Assembly (NCBI RefSeq): GCF_964340395.1 | Contig: NC_135549.1 | Coordinates: 6,625,001-6,689,000 of the forward strand | Source: Glandiceps talaboti | Lineage: Eukaryota; Hemichordata; Enteropneusta; Spengelidae | Length of the DNA: 64,000 nt | Direction of reading: 5' to 3' | Shown here: positions 24,282-36,850 of the stretch, piece after piece | How the letters are laid out: every line of letters begins with the position of its first letter | Numbering within the stretch: position 1 is the first letter of the stretch | The notes under the pieces: generated by a model | The model's input: only the letters and a program-made list of their open reading frames with translations | Databases searched by the model: none | Told to the model about the DNA's origin: nothing | Translations under genes and position numbers: made by a program

Positions 24282-26560
24282 TTTGTCTGTAATGATATTA
24301 CCTAGAGAGATAAAAGTGAACCTCAGCAATGTTAGCTATGTATTTAATGTCTTACACAACATTTTTAGTCAAGAATTACACAAACAAAATACAGGCACTG
24401 AAAGCGTGCATGTACAGTTCAGTTGTGTTAAAAACCTTGTGCATGAGTAAACAACCCCAGCTTAAACTCTATAGTCATCCTGGTTTAGTAGTATGTATAC
24501 CTTCTAGTTCTGTGCATAATGTATGTAATAGTAATAATACAAAGGGAGGGTGTCAATTGAGTGGCTAATCATTATTCGTATAATTAAATATTACGTCCCA
24601 ATTATTAAAATATTATCACACTTGAATGACAGTACTTAATTGGCAATTAAACAATTATATTTAATTATGGGAGTGAATATTAACGGACTCTGGGTAATAG
24701 CTACAAATATGATAATGTCTATGCTCAGAGAGTCAAACAAACTTTTGACTTCAGCTGTGAGTATCAATTTTAATTTTTAATTGTTCACTTTTTCAAATTT
24801 ATATGTAAATTTTTGTTCACAAACTGACTGTGAGTTGCATATGATATTAAAGATACTTGTATCAACCTACAAATGTATCTCACTGAGGTGAGTTTGATGA
24901 TACCACATAGTGTATAATATAGGACTAATGTCAGTATTATTCATGTAACCCTTCAAGTAAACATAATTGTTATTTCATTATTTGCATAGCAGGAAGTTTT
25001 TAAATGAATTACCACATTTATTGGTAAATGTCACTACTGTTTACATGTGACAGCTATACAACAAACAAACTCACATTTAAAATGCAAAACTCTGGTCAAC
25101 AAAATTGTCCAAAGCAAGGTCAGACCCCTGTGAAAGGATGTTCAATAGGAGTTGAATAGAAGAGTTAGTTGTTATTTATTTTTATCAATTTGTCACCTTT
25201 TTGGGGTGAATATGGCTTCAATTTAGGTATTATATCTAGCCACCATATGGTTTCCCTGTCTGAGTACAAAGTAATATATTCAAACATACAACCACAATCT
25301 AAATATAGCACAGAGTGATATTTTGAATTAATTTACAGTGTGTCATCTTGGTCTGTTAATCTTATTACAATCATCTGACAAACTGCCATATTTGTTTCAT
25401 GGACAATTTTTGATGAACAAAATTCAAACCAAACTGGTTTAATTTGGTTACACAAATTGTTGGCATCTGTGCAACAGGTTCATCAATGTCCCAACTCAGA
25501 CAGTGGGACTCTTTGGCTTGCCAATTGTTTGAGATAATCTGGACTATTATCAGTAATAGTGCATGCAGGAAGCAGACACAGTTTGCAAATTAACTATGTA
25601 CACTATAACCTGAAAAAAAACCATATTACCTAGCTAATATAATACAGAGGGTTGTGTTGACAGATGTGACATGTAGCTGTATGGCTGTGATCATGATTAA
25701 TTAATTTTTATTTTACAGAAAAAGTTATATTTCTTGCAGACAACTGGTCAAGTTCCCAATCATCATTATTATTCATTGATTATTTTTATAACTCTCATCT
25801 GGCTATGTAGCTACCAAATTACAGTACTGGGATTAAAAATAACATTAATAAAAATAATAACACATAGACTAGAATAAATACAGAGTTTTAAGGTCAACAG
25901 AATAACAAAAGAACAAATAGACATCTACCTATCCCAGCAAACAACAAACATGTCAGAACATTATTTGATTGATGATAAAAAAAAACACCCCCCCCCCCCC
26001 CCCTCAGTAATCCTTCCAACTTTCTGGCTAATAACAATTCGTTATCCTCGTTACATGATGCAATTAATGAAATATTGAGATACATTGATTGTGTTATTTT
26101 GACTACATTTATAATGTAAGCCTTGAGGAAACACTGACCCTGGCCCAGTGTCACTGTTATGGTAATCAATGATTGAGGGGTTATACTTCTTTCAATAATA
26201 CATATGTTTACAACCTTGGAAAGTGTGATGACGACCGGTTGCCCAGTCTCAACTAGTTGCATGTTTAGCTGTATTTTCAACACAAACTTTCTGAAACAAA
26301 CGTTGAAAAGACGGTAGTGAACACATCTTTCCCTGATAGCATTACTAACAGTAACATGGCAGCACGGCATATATATAGTTAATATATAACTTATTGCAAC
26401 ATATTTTCTCGGGTTATTTCCACCGATGCAGTTAGTTGATACACACAAAATTCCACTACTGGTTGACCACACTTACCAAATTCCGTTTTGTACGATGCCT
26501 GTATTCAAAGACCCGAACAGTAAACAATGCATGGCCTGTCTCCACACTTTGAGTATTGTC
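24282..26560 (-). other. 5'UTR, first intron and candidate noncoding first exon of the LRR-ADPRH gene
   Basis: The coding start exon extends as 5'UTR to an acceptor at 24301/24302. A good donor (AATTTG followed by GTAAGTGTGG on the minus strand) ends a candidate noncoding exon at 26477. The intron contains a run of about 18 C at 25987-26004 and no recognisable exon. Confidence 0.5.
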
Positions 26561-27174
26561 ACGATGACCGTTGAACGCTAGTTCTGAGAGTCATCGCAAT
26601 TTATAATTGGCAGGGTTGTTGAGAGGTGTAAACGAGAGAGGACTTTGAGTTGTATGATAGGTTAAAGGTCACCAAAGATGATGTCATCGCCTAAGAGTTG
26701 AGAGGTCAATGTGCAGTGCTTTATTGCTTGACTACTCGACGTTTCGTCGCGAAACAGCTGTTTCGATTTAGTGACAGTATCACATGGGTAGGAAGCCAAG
26801 TTAGGATATTCTTAGGACAGCAGATGTCACATACCTTTCTGATTGGCAGGGATAACGTGGCGTCATCAAGGATTTCCAAGGATAAAGGTAAAATCGTTTT
26901 GATCAGTTCAATTTATCACTACTTCCGCAGTTTGCGCGCGATAGTGTTTTGCTTTGTACATGCTGCGGGATCGGGAGTATCTGTCGACCTTCCAGCTGCT
27001 CGTGAGGAATAGTTATCGCCAGTATATGTACAGGTGTTTGATCTTTGTGTTCCCTTTCATTGTATCATCAGTTAATCGAAACCTACAACATACAGTACAA
27101 TAACGTTATGTAGCAAGGCAGGTTGAAGACTCATGAATGAATGTTAATTTTACTAAAAGTATCATATATTGCAG
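26561..27174. promoter_or_regulatory. Candidate bidirectional promoter region
   Basis: The minus-strand LRR-ADPRH gene and the plus-strand TRABD gene diverge here. The sequence is richer in CpG than its surroundings (TTTCGTCGCGAAA, TTTGCGCGCGATAG). It contains a perfect 16-bp palindrome CGAAACAGCTGTTTCG at 26750-26765 and TGATGTCATCG near 26679. Transcription starts were not identified; sharing of elements is inference. Confidence 0.4.
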
Positions 27175-27178
27175 GGAA

Positions 27179-30100
27179 ATGGACGAATCACCAGCATGGG
27201 AAGAAACTAAATGTGACTCTGAGAAAGAACCAGAAGTAGTGACCAAAATTGAAAGTAATGTTGAACACCAAGGTGTTGATGGCGATGAGAGTGTACCTGA
27301 AGCAATTGCAAATAATATTGATCAAACGTCAGTTAGACAAAATTATACTCCTGAAAACCTGAGTAGGACAGATGAACCAGGAGATAACATGCAAATTGGC
27401 AGGGATGATGAACAAGATGATGATGATGATGATGATGAACAGGATGATGACGAAAAGGATGATGATGCAGTAGTAGCAGAAGAGGATAGTAACCATAGTG
27501 ATAGGGAAGATGATGAGGAAGAGGAGAACGAAGATGCAGATGACGAGAATGACGATAATGATGATGATGTTGATGAAGATTACAGCAGTGGTGAAGAAAC
27601 TGATGTAGAAGATAATGATATAGAAACCTGGCAAGTGAGAAAACGACGTACCTCCAATCCTGAGTTACCAGAAACTGTTACAGTGTTGAATACAGAGGAT
27701 GGTGGGAAAGTGTACATTGTTGGCACTGCTCATTTCAGTGAAAGTAGTCAGGATGATGTATCCATTGTAAGTATACACCAAAACATACAACACTCTGGCA
27801 AATTGAGGTCTCAGTTTACGAAGTTAGACACAGATTAAAATCGTTGTTTCAACACCTTGATATCAGTTTATCATGTGTTTATTGTGCAATTGGACATTGG
27901 TTAATTCTCAGGGTCAAAACAGAACAAGGTCAACTTATTCTCACACGCGCCTATAGCAATGCATACGGAGCGGAAGTTTTGGTGTCGACCAAGAAATCAA
28001 ACATTTGTTAGTTTTATGATGTGTCTAGGTAGTAATATTCTGTTTTAGGTAAAAAGAATTATACACACAGTAGGGTGACATTTCTGATGACTTGTATGAT
28101 CTTTAAGTGTACATTTTTGGGGACTTCCAATGTTGATACTGTCTTGATCACAAGGTGATTTGGACAAAAGGGACATTGCTGTCATCCACTTGTACATTTA
28201 TACTACATCGAACAATAGTTTTACGTTGTGTCAATCTTATTTAATAAACTGATACCTTGATTGCCAGAGTAGTATCATTATACCTGATGGACACTGGGTT
28301 CAGCTTTCTAAGCAACATGTATGTTTGGCCAATTAGTGTTCTTCAGTCTTGCCAAAATCTATCCGTTTTTCAAAAATATTATGTATTTCTTTGTAAACCC
28401 TTAGGAATTGCATGATCCTAAATATTTCTCTGTCAAATAAAGATATCTAGCCACTGATACTACATATTTTGCTTATGCTCAAGGTGTGTGTTTGTGTGTG
28501 TGAGTGAGTGTGAGAGTGTGTGTTTGTGTATGTGTGTGCATGCACACATCTGCTTGCACATGCCTACATGTGTGTGTGTGTGTGCATGTGTGTGTTTTGT
28601 ATAAATTTTTGTGAATGACATGAATAGAATCTGAATCTCCTAGAATATTACCACAATAACTCAATATTGTATTTAAAATATTACTTGCCCACTTTCCATT
28701 CAGTCTATTCAAAATCACATAATTCAAATTAACTTTCCCTTAGGTAATTGTGTATATTCTGTAGCAGCTGTTCTGTCTTAAGTTAAATGAATAAAGACAA
28801 TGATAGATGCTACTTCCTAAATTGAGTACCATTACTATTACTATAATGCAGTTACAATGGTTGAATGGTTAGAGTGACTGTACATAACTTACTCAATCTC
28901 TGCTGCTGCCATTCATTTCTGTTAGATTTTACAATTGTAAAAAATCAATGGGCTGGACTCCATATTTGCCCATGTGCAGTGGTTTTGCTAGCTATGTAAA
29001 TGTATACTTGGTAAAACATAATTTGGTCTATGGAGTAAAATGGTGATAATTCACACTTAATATTTAGTTGTAGTATACAAGGTTTGTGTTCTACTTCCCA
29101 GAGACTTAAGGGTCCAAAATAGACTAGGATTGAGATTTAGGTATGAAAAACAGTTATCTGACAATCTACTAGAAAAAGTTGGTCCAGAACAAAAGAATGA
29201 TCCTTATGACTTCACTCATAAAGAAACACTAATGCAAGGATTGAAACCCTGACCTTTCAGAAAATATAATCAGTTGTATTGTTGTGTGCCATTTTGTAAG
29301 TTGGACTATTGTGTGCTATGTTGCCAGGGGTAATAATTATGTAGTCCTTTTAGCTCATTGTATAAATGTTGTAGAAAGATATGTATCATTTATATTCAAG
29401 CTTGTCAATAACAAATTTGTTTTCTCTCTCTCTTTCTGACAATGTGTTATGAAACCAGACAATAGATCGTGTTCAGCCGGATGTTGTGATGGTAGAATTA
29501 TGTAAAAGTCGACTCAATATCCTACAGTTTGATGAAAAGACACTTGAAGAAGAAGCCAAGAGTATCAACTTTCAAAAACTTAGAATGTCAATCAAACAGG
29601 TATATATTAATAAATCTATGAATTGTTTCTTTGTACAGTCATCAACACCTACTGTATTGTTGGTGTGTATGATGTCATTGTGTATGATGTCATTGTGTAT
29701 GATGTCATTGTGTATGATGTCATTGTGTATGATGCTCAGCAGTTAAGATTCATGTATCTCAGTTTGTTTTCCTTTTTATGTTCACAGCCCCTTTTTCATT
29801 GACAGCCTTGCAAAATAAATTTCATTAAGTAATTAATTACTTAGTTCATCCATGCATCATTCATTCATTCATTCATTCTTCCCTCCCTCCAAATATTCTA
29901 CCCTCCCACCCCTCCTTTTCCATCCATTTATCCATCCATCCATCCATCCATCCATCCATCCATTCATCTATCCATCCATCTATCCATCCATCCATTCATC
30001 CATCCATCCATCCATTCATTCATCCATCCATTCATCCATCCATCCATCCATCCATCTGTCCGTCCATCCATCCATCCATCCATCCATCCAAACATGTAAA

Positions 30101-33100
30101 TTTGCAAAGATCTGTCATGACAATCACATGACAACATTGATTCCTTTATAAAGTGTTGATGTACTATTCTGTTGATTGTTTTTTAATACAGAGTGGTTTT
30201 ATCACTGGAATGATGCAGATACTCCTACTTAGTATGTCAGCTCACCTTACCAAAGAATTAGGAATGGCCCCTGGTGGGGAATTCAGGAGAGCATTTCATG
30301 AAGTAAGGAAATGAACTCTTTCAATTATCTTTGCTTTATATTCATGAATCTGAATTCTATTATTAAAGACATCCTTTGCTATGAATCAATAAATTTAGAG
30401 CTCATTTAAATGTAATACCTCTTACAAGTACAGCAAGCAAGTTTTGAATCTGCACAAAGTCAGCTTTGATAGTAGGAAGAATGTTATTCAGTTTGACAAA
30501 TGAACAATGTACTTTATGTATATGCTTATATTCAACCAATACCTGGTTACTGAATTTTTGTTAAAATCTTGTACATTTTGTATTGTCTTTCAGACACAGA
30601 AAGTACCAGGATGTCGTTTTCATGTTGGAGATCGACCAATACAAATCACACTCAGAAGAGCTATGGCTCAGTTGTCAGTCTGGCAGAAATGTAAATTGGC
30701 ATGGCATCTTATCATGTCTAAAGAACCAATCACGTAAGTATAACTATCATTTCAAACTCTAAAGAACCAATCACGTAAGTATAAATATAATTTCAAACCT
30801 TAAAGGAAATCAACCAACATAGAAGTGATGTTGGGGTCTTCTATAACTGATTACCTTGTAGGAAATACTTGGGATTGATGCTAAAATGAAAGTTGATTGA
30901 TAGAGCTACATTGTTAACAGTAGTAAGTTCAAGTTATTTCTTAAAATATTTATGAAGTTTGTAAATGTATTTCGTTCAAGAAATCACAGCTGTAATAGGT
31001 GTGAACACAGTTTGAAATGTACATGTATTTAGTTGTTTGTTTCACGACATTTTAATACTCTAACATCAGTGTTTTATCTAATAGAATGCCTTTAGTGGGA
31101 AACAATAATTTGTCCATAGCCCAACTGCTCAGATGGAAGGAGGAATACTACTCAGAAAGATGATGTCATAAATTTATGATCATTCTGATTTTGAGATGAT
31201 ATTTTTTTGTGTCATCAGGAAGGAAGATGTTGAGAAATGCAAACAGAAGGATCTTTTAGAAGAGATGTTGAGTGAAATGACTGGAGAATTTCCAGGACTC
31301 AGTCATGTCTTTGTAGAAGAACGCGATATCTATTTGGCTCATTCATTAGAAATAGCAGCTAGACCAATTCCATGTCTAGACTCTGAGACAGGTATGTGTA
31401 AAAACAAGGTATAATGCTATATTAGGATTTAGTGTTTAGCTTGTTTCATATTTCCTTATTTACAAAATGCTTGATTTGAATGATGCAGATAGTATTAGGA
31501 CCAGATTAAAAAAATCCAAAATCTGAAAGAACTCTGCCTTCTTAGAACAGTCAGTTGAGAGATTTGAGATAAGAAACCCATCTTTAAAAAAAGGACACAG
31601 AGTCAAACCTTCAACTTGTGAGTATGGCTTCTTGATTTCCTTGATGTAGTTCAAATGACCCTTGACCTTTGACCCTCAGCAAATTGATGGAGATCATTGT
31701 AAGAATAAACACTATATATACTAGTTGGTATGGTTTGATATAATACCAGTTATCATTTAGAAGGACAAGTCATGGAATTAAATGAAAATGGCTACATGTC
31801 ACCAAATTTTTACAATCATGAGTCTATATTCCTAGTTGAACCCCAACCTCAACTCTGAACAGTCTGTCGGGTCCAGTGTTTTACACATAATATTTTGATG
31901 AATTGTTATTGATAGGAACTATTCAAGTGTTTCTCTCTTCATATTGTCCTCACAGGGTTTATTCCCGCTGTAGTGGTAGGTGTGGTTGGTATGGGACATG
32001 TACCAGGTATAACAGAAAATTGGAGAAAACCTAAAAATATCAAAGAAATTATACGGTAAGGATGTTTTCTATTTGATGAAGTGAGAATTTGTACATAGCA
32101 AAAGGTTAGGCATTGTAGGGGATTGGCGAAAGCAAAAAACCTTACATGACTGGACACTAGGCTATATATACATGGATATGTGTGATGTAAGTCTATGTGA
32201 TGTGTGGTGTAAGTCTATGTGATGTGTGGTGTAAGTCTATGTGATGTGTGGTGTAAGTCTATGTGATGTGTGGTGTAAGTCTGTGTGATGTGTGGTGTAA
32301 GTCTGTGTGATGTGTGGTGTAAGTCTGTGTGATGTGCAGTGTAAGTCTGTGATGTGTGGTGTAAGTCTATGTGATGTGTGGTGTAAGTCTATGTGATGTG
32401 TGGTGTAAGTCTATGTGATGTGTGGTGTAAGTCTATATGATGTGCAGTGTAAGTCTATATGATGTGCAGTGTAAGTCTATATGATGTGCAGTGTAAGTCT
32501 ATATGATGTGCAGTGTAAGTCTGTGATGTGCAGTGTAAGTCTGTGATGTGTGGTGTAAGTCTATGTGATGTGTGGTGTAAGTCGATGTGATGTGTGGTGT
32601 AAGTCTATATGATGTGCAGTGTAAGTCTATATGATGTGCAGTGTAAGTCTATATGATGTGCAGTGTAAGTCTATGTGATGTGTGGTGTAAGTCTATGTGA
32701 TGTGTGGTGTAAGTCTATGTGATGTGTGGTGTAAGTCTATGTGATGTGTGGTGTAAGTCTATATGATGTGCAGTGTAAGTCTATGTGATGTGTGGTGTAA
32801 GTCTATGTGATGTGTGGTGTAAGTCTATGCGATGTGTGGTGTAAGTCTATGTGATGTGTGGTGTAAGTCTATGTGATGTGTGGTGTAAGTCTATGTGATG
32901 TGTGGTGTAAGTCTATGTGATGTGTGGTGTAAGTCTATGTGATGTGTGATGTAAGTCTATGTGATGTGTGGTGTAAGTCTATGTGATGTGTGGTGTAAGT
33001 CTATGTGATGTGATGTGATGTGATGTGCAGTGTAAGTCTATGTGATGTGTACAGGATATTTAAAATGTGAACATCATCCATGGTTCAAATGGTCTCAGTA

Positions 33101-33418
33101 AATAAATATACATGCATTCTCCAAGTATTTTACAGGGGTTCCAATTGAATTTGAAAGATAGAGGAAAATAGGCCAATTTTACCAGATTTTTCCACTTTGA
33201 GCTTTAATAGCAAAAACACTGAAAAGTGATGATGTGTTGGCATGTAATCATCTTTGAATTGTATTTTTTGTCTTTGTAGGGTACCTGAACCATCCTTGTC
33301 TGGTAAGATATTCAAGTGGACATTCCGTGCAACATTAGCAAGTCTTGTAGCTTATGGATGCTTCCGATTTGTACGTTGGTCTGGTTACTCTGTCTACAAT
33401 GCACTGTTACTGTCCTAA
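27179..33418 (+). CDS. TRABD: TraB domain-containing protein (TRABD-like)
   Basis: Seven coding exons: 27179-27766, 29459-29599, 30192-30302, 30594-30733, 31219-31391, 31956-32055, 33280-33418; 463 aa. The start ATG lies five bases after an acceptor (27174), so a 5'UTR intron is likely. Residues about 75-160 are a very acidic Asp/Glu-rich tract. The TraB domain follows with two GxxH motifs characteristic of the TraB/TIKI fold, GTAH (182-185) and GMGHVPGI (396-403), and family blocks [42 protein letters not shown] and [11 protein letters not shown] hydrophobic segment near the C-terminus ([12 protein letters not shown]) suggests membrane attachment, as in TRABD. The longer acidic N-terminus makes it larger than the vertebrate protein. 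Biochemical function of the family is not settled. Confidence 0.92.
28483..28600. repeat. TG-rich microsatellite in TRABD intron 1
   Basis: Imperfect TG/GA/GTTT dinucleotide tract within the intron after coding exon 1. Confidence 0.9.
29662..29736. repeat. 15-bp tandem repeat with CRE-like core
   Basis: About 4.5 copies of GTGTATGATGTCATT in TRABD intron 2. Each contains TGATGTCA, one base from the CREB/ATF palindrome TGACGTCA. Confidence 0.9.
29850..30092. repeat. (CATC)n / (CATT)n microsatellite
   Basis: Long CATC and CATT tetranucleotide tract in TRABD intron 2; it makes a low-complexity open frame of no coding meaning. Confidence 0.95.
30718..30799 (+). repeat. 41-bp tandem duplication of the TRABD exon 4 donor
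   Basis: CTAAAGAACCAATCACGTAA recurs 41 bp downstream, copying the last 16 bases of exon 4, the donor GTAAGT and 19 bases of intron. The second donor is intact. If the first were skipped, translation would meet ACG TAA at once. Confidence 0.92.
32176..33046. repeat. 22-bp minisatellite of about 40 copies, each with GTAAGT
   Basis: Array in TRABD intron 6 with main unit GTGTAAGTCTATGTGATGTG plus two bases; variants carry GATGTGCAGT or lack four bases. Nearly every unit contains GTAAGT, the consensus 5' splice-site core. No acceptor-like sequence is within the unit. Confidence 0.95.
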
Positions 33419-33698
33419 GACAAAAAATACCACTGGGATTGAACAAGACTGGAAAGACAGAAATCTTGATATAAAATTAGTAAGACCAGAAAACCAGGAA
33501 TTCGATAAAGAAATTATATGGAAATTAACATTTGAATTTATGGTAGGAATTTTTAAATTTGTAGCCTCAATTCTGCAGTTATGACAGGTATATTTGAACA
33601 GTTTTATTATCTCTGTCAAGTTTGTATTTACAAATAACAACACCTCAAAAATCAAATTATGAATAACATTGATTTGATAATCTTGTAATGAAATGGGG

Positions 33699-33704
33699 AA
33701 TAAA
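33699..33704 (+). terminator. Candidate TRABD polyadenylation signal
   Basis: AATAAA 281 bp after the TRABD stop, in AT-rich sequence. It is the first canonical signal after the stop that I noticed. Confidence 0.45.
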
Positions 33705-33837
33705 ATTAACGTTTTTGATAGTATATTGATAATAGACTAAACGATTGCTTCACATATTGATTTTGTACGATAGATATATCACACATTGGCAGGGTTTAAA
33801 AAAGGTTTGTGTAGAAACGCATTTTGCAAGAATATAC

Positions 33838-33860
33838 CGCACACATACACACACACACAC

Positions 33861-33909
<49 letters not shown>
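33838..33909. repeat. (CA)n microsatellite
   Basis: Interrupted CA tract of about 34 units downstream of TRABD. Confidence 0.95.
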
Positions 33910-33910
<1 letters not shown>

Positions 33911-34459
33911 ATGTACAATCATAAATGCACCACCTTATTTTGTTCAAAGTTCTTTACTGACCATATGTTAGAAACTGAATCAGTGTTCATGCTCCAAAAC
34001 TGGAATAGTAATGTTGTATATTTTATGTCTGTATGTTTTAAAGTAATCACTTTTTGTGTTCTGATTTGACATGAAAATGTAACATTTCTGAATGATGTCA
34101 TCATTTGCCCTGTGTGACATCAACATTTGACCTCATTTGACCTGTGATGTCACCTTCGACCTGTGATGTCATCATTTGACCTTTGTGATGCCATCATTTG
34201 ACATGTCACTAGAGTTTGCTTGGTCCCATAATTCATCATCATGTATGGCAAACCTTGGTCATATCTATATTTATATGATAACAGTGGTACTTTGTTTGAA
34301 TGATCAGAGACCTTGTTGTGGACTTCAGGTATTCATCATATAAGCAATATAGTAGTCAGATCACCAGCTTTTATAGATAATGAGAATTTGGTGACCTACT
34401 CTGTGTCTCAGTTTGATGAGTATGTCACTTTTATTTACATCTACTCCACCTTTAATAAA

Positions 34460-34680
34460 TACACTGGTAGGGAACCCTGGTAAAATGATATTGAACACAG
34501 GTAGAGTTGACCTACTTTAATACTGATGTTACAACACTGGTTTGGAACCCTGGTAAAAAAATGACTGGGGAAATGAGGCAGATTTTACTCACTCACCGAC
34601 ATTACAACACGGGTAGGGAACCCTGATAATATGACTTGGGAACTCAAGTAGATTTTACCTTCCTATCAACATTACAAGTG
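34460..34680. repeat. Degenerate tandem repeat of about 95 bp
   Basis: About 2.5 copies sharing ATTACAACAC(T/G)GGT, GGAACCCTGRTAA and a run of TTTTAC near CCTAC or TTACT. Confidence 0.7.
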
Positions 34681-35872
34681 ACGTTTGAAAAATATGTGTA
34701 TATCAGTAGGTGTGTCAAGTATCTAATATTTGTCATACCATCCAGGTTTTTACTGTATTGTCAGTCTGACCTTATATAATATATATTATCATTTATTATG
34801 TCAATTACACTCAAAATAGAACTGTGTAAACATACCTTGACCTAACTACAGACTAAATACCTATATGTCATTGATGTCCAGACATGTTTTCAGTTTATGT
34901 CAATATTAAAAACACAGACAGGACAGTAGAATCTAAGTTCCTTTAGAAAAGTATTACAATTTGAAAAGAATGCGACGACATTTCAATCCATCTATACTGT
35001 GGACTTTGATCAACCAATAATTTAATTATTCAGCGTTAATATTCCAAATTAGCTATATTTTACTGTCCTATTGATTCTTGGAACCTTGAACAATATAGTT
35101 TCCAAAACACAGAGTTTCTAGCTTCACATAATGTCATTAATAATACATATTTATTTTCAGATGAAATATTTGTGTTGGTGTGGAGATTTTGCATATTTGT
35201 ATTACTAAAATGATGGGGTTAGGTCAAATCAATAACAAGAGAAGTTCTGCAATAGGTACATCTTTTGTAGTTTCTTCTCATAAAAACGTATGTAAAAGCT
35301 ATGTTTGAATGTATGTACATGTTGGGGAGGTGGGGTGGGCGGAAGGGAAGTGATGTTACTCTGTGTACACCATTGAAATATGTGATATTTTGTAAGAGGC
35401 CTACAAATACTTTTATGATATTATTATCAAATGGTATTTATTTGTTGAATTTTTTTTTTAATGTGCAGCTTAGTTGACAACATAATTTATTATGCAGCGT
35501 TGTTGTTTACCATTGTTCAATGTCCAAATGTGTTATTGTGTATGCTTTAGTCTTCAATTTATTCACAATTTCACAATCCACTATAAGTATAATCAACTTT
35601 GTGTTATTTGAAGTGTAGAGAGATGAGTATTTTTTGTCAGTCACTATGTATAAATTACTAATATTTAAAACAAAATATTGTCTTATTCAAAGTATTTGTT
35701 TTTCCCAATGTATAAACACCTAATGATAATTTAATGTTAAAAAATTGAGTTTAGTGTATTTGCAATACTTGCCAATGTGAATTGATATGACAGTGGAAGA
35801 TGAACTATTGGCTAGCAAATACAGACATGAACTAAAACTAATATTGTGTCATATTGATATAAGTGTATTCAT

Positions 35873-36571
35873 AGACCTGTTGTCAGTTCTAAGATGCTTT
35901 GCGTGTCTCCCCATACAAAGCCATATATTCTGTACATGCAGGGTGATTTACGTGTGCTACTGAGGGGGATGGTTGTCACCGATGTACCAGTAAAATCCTT
36001 CTCTGTCATAGATGGCGTTTAGTCTTTGTTCTATAAAATCACACAATTAAAGAGGTCAACATGTCTTTCCATCATTTCCTGATGAAAATGTTGTTTCAAC
36101 ATCATTTCCTGATAAAAATGTTATTTCAAATGTAATGAAGACAAAAGAAGTGATGTCATTCCATGCAATGCATCTTAGGAACTTGAAAATCGACTATGGA
36201 CGTTGATATAATTATACACTCACAGTCGAGTGATTTTACTCAATAGTTGATTTACCGGTTCCAAGATGCATTGTGCGAGAGGACGGCTTTTATGTTGTTA
36301 CAGTTAGTCTTGTTTTGTCTTTATTACATTTGAAATAACATTTTTATCAGGAAATGATGGAAAGACATGTTCACGTCTTTAATTATGGGTGATTTTGTAG
36401 AACAAAGACTGAACGCCATCGATGACAGAGTGGGATTTTACGGGTAAACCCAGGGTACGGTCAGGTAACAGTCATCCCCCTGAGTAGCGCGTGCAAACCC
36501 ATCAGCACATACAGAATACATGGCGTTGTATGGATAGACGCGCAATGGATCTTGGAACCGGCAACAGGTCT
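35873..36571. mobile_element. 699-bp foldback element
   Basis: The left half (from AGACCTGTTGTCAGTTCTAA) pairs with the reverse complement of the right half (ending GGAACCGGCAACAGGTCT) along most of its length, with blocks such as TCTGTCAT(A/C)GATGGCGTT and ACATGTCTTTCCATCATTTC. The termini read TA-GACCTGTTG and CAACAGGTC-TA, so a TA target duplication is possible. Arms of about 300 bp contain internal repeats of CATCATTTCCTGATAAAAAT. No coding capacity. Confidence 0.82.
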
Positions 36572-36699
36572 ATTGGTGGTACATTCAGTGTTTTATACAG
36601 AGTCCCTCTGGAGAGACTCCGGTTTACACTATCTTGATTATAGGCTGATTATACCCACATATAATATACACTGCTGTCATCTACTTGTGTACTCTACCA

Positions 36700-36850
36700 C
36701 AATAATAGTTTGTGTCTGTTTTAGTCTGACGATAGCATGTTTTCCATTGTAATATTTCACTTCTGATAATGTCCTACATTCATAACGTAAACGTCTGTTT
36801 TAGTCTGACGATAGCATGTTTTCCATTGTAATATTTCACTTCAGACAATA
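36700..36850. repeat. Tandem duplication of about 82 bp
   Basis: GTCTGTTTTAGTCTGACGAT continuing to TTCCATTGTAATATTTCACT occurs twice, almost identical, next to the foldback element. Confidence 0.85.

Noticed and set aside
25894-26472. 192-codon minus-strand frame
   Set aside because: Runs through a poly-C/G tract, has no recognisable family motif, and lies in the presumed 5' intron of the LRR-ADPRH gene.
26698-27012. 104-codon plus-strand frame
   Set aside because: No ATG context or homology; lies in the presumed promoter and 5'UTR of TRABD, whose frame starts at 27179.
27329-27634. 101-codon minus-strand frame rich in Ile
   Set aside because: Antisense of the Asp/Glu-rich TRABD exon; compositional shadow.
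29852-30151. 99-codon Pro/Ser/His/Ile-rich frame
   Set aside because: Translation of the CATC microsatellite.
36552-36752. 66-codon plus-strand frame
   Set aside because: Begins at the end of the foldback element and has no family features.
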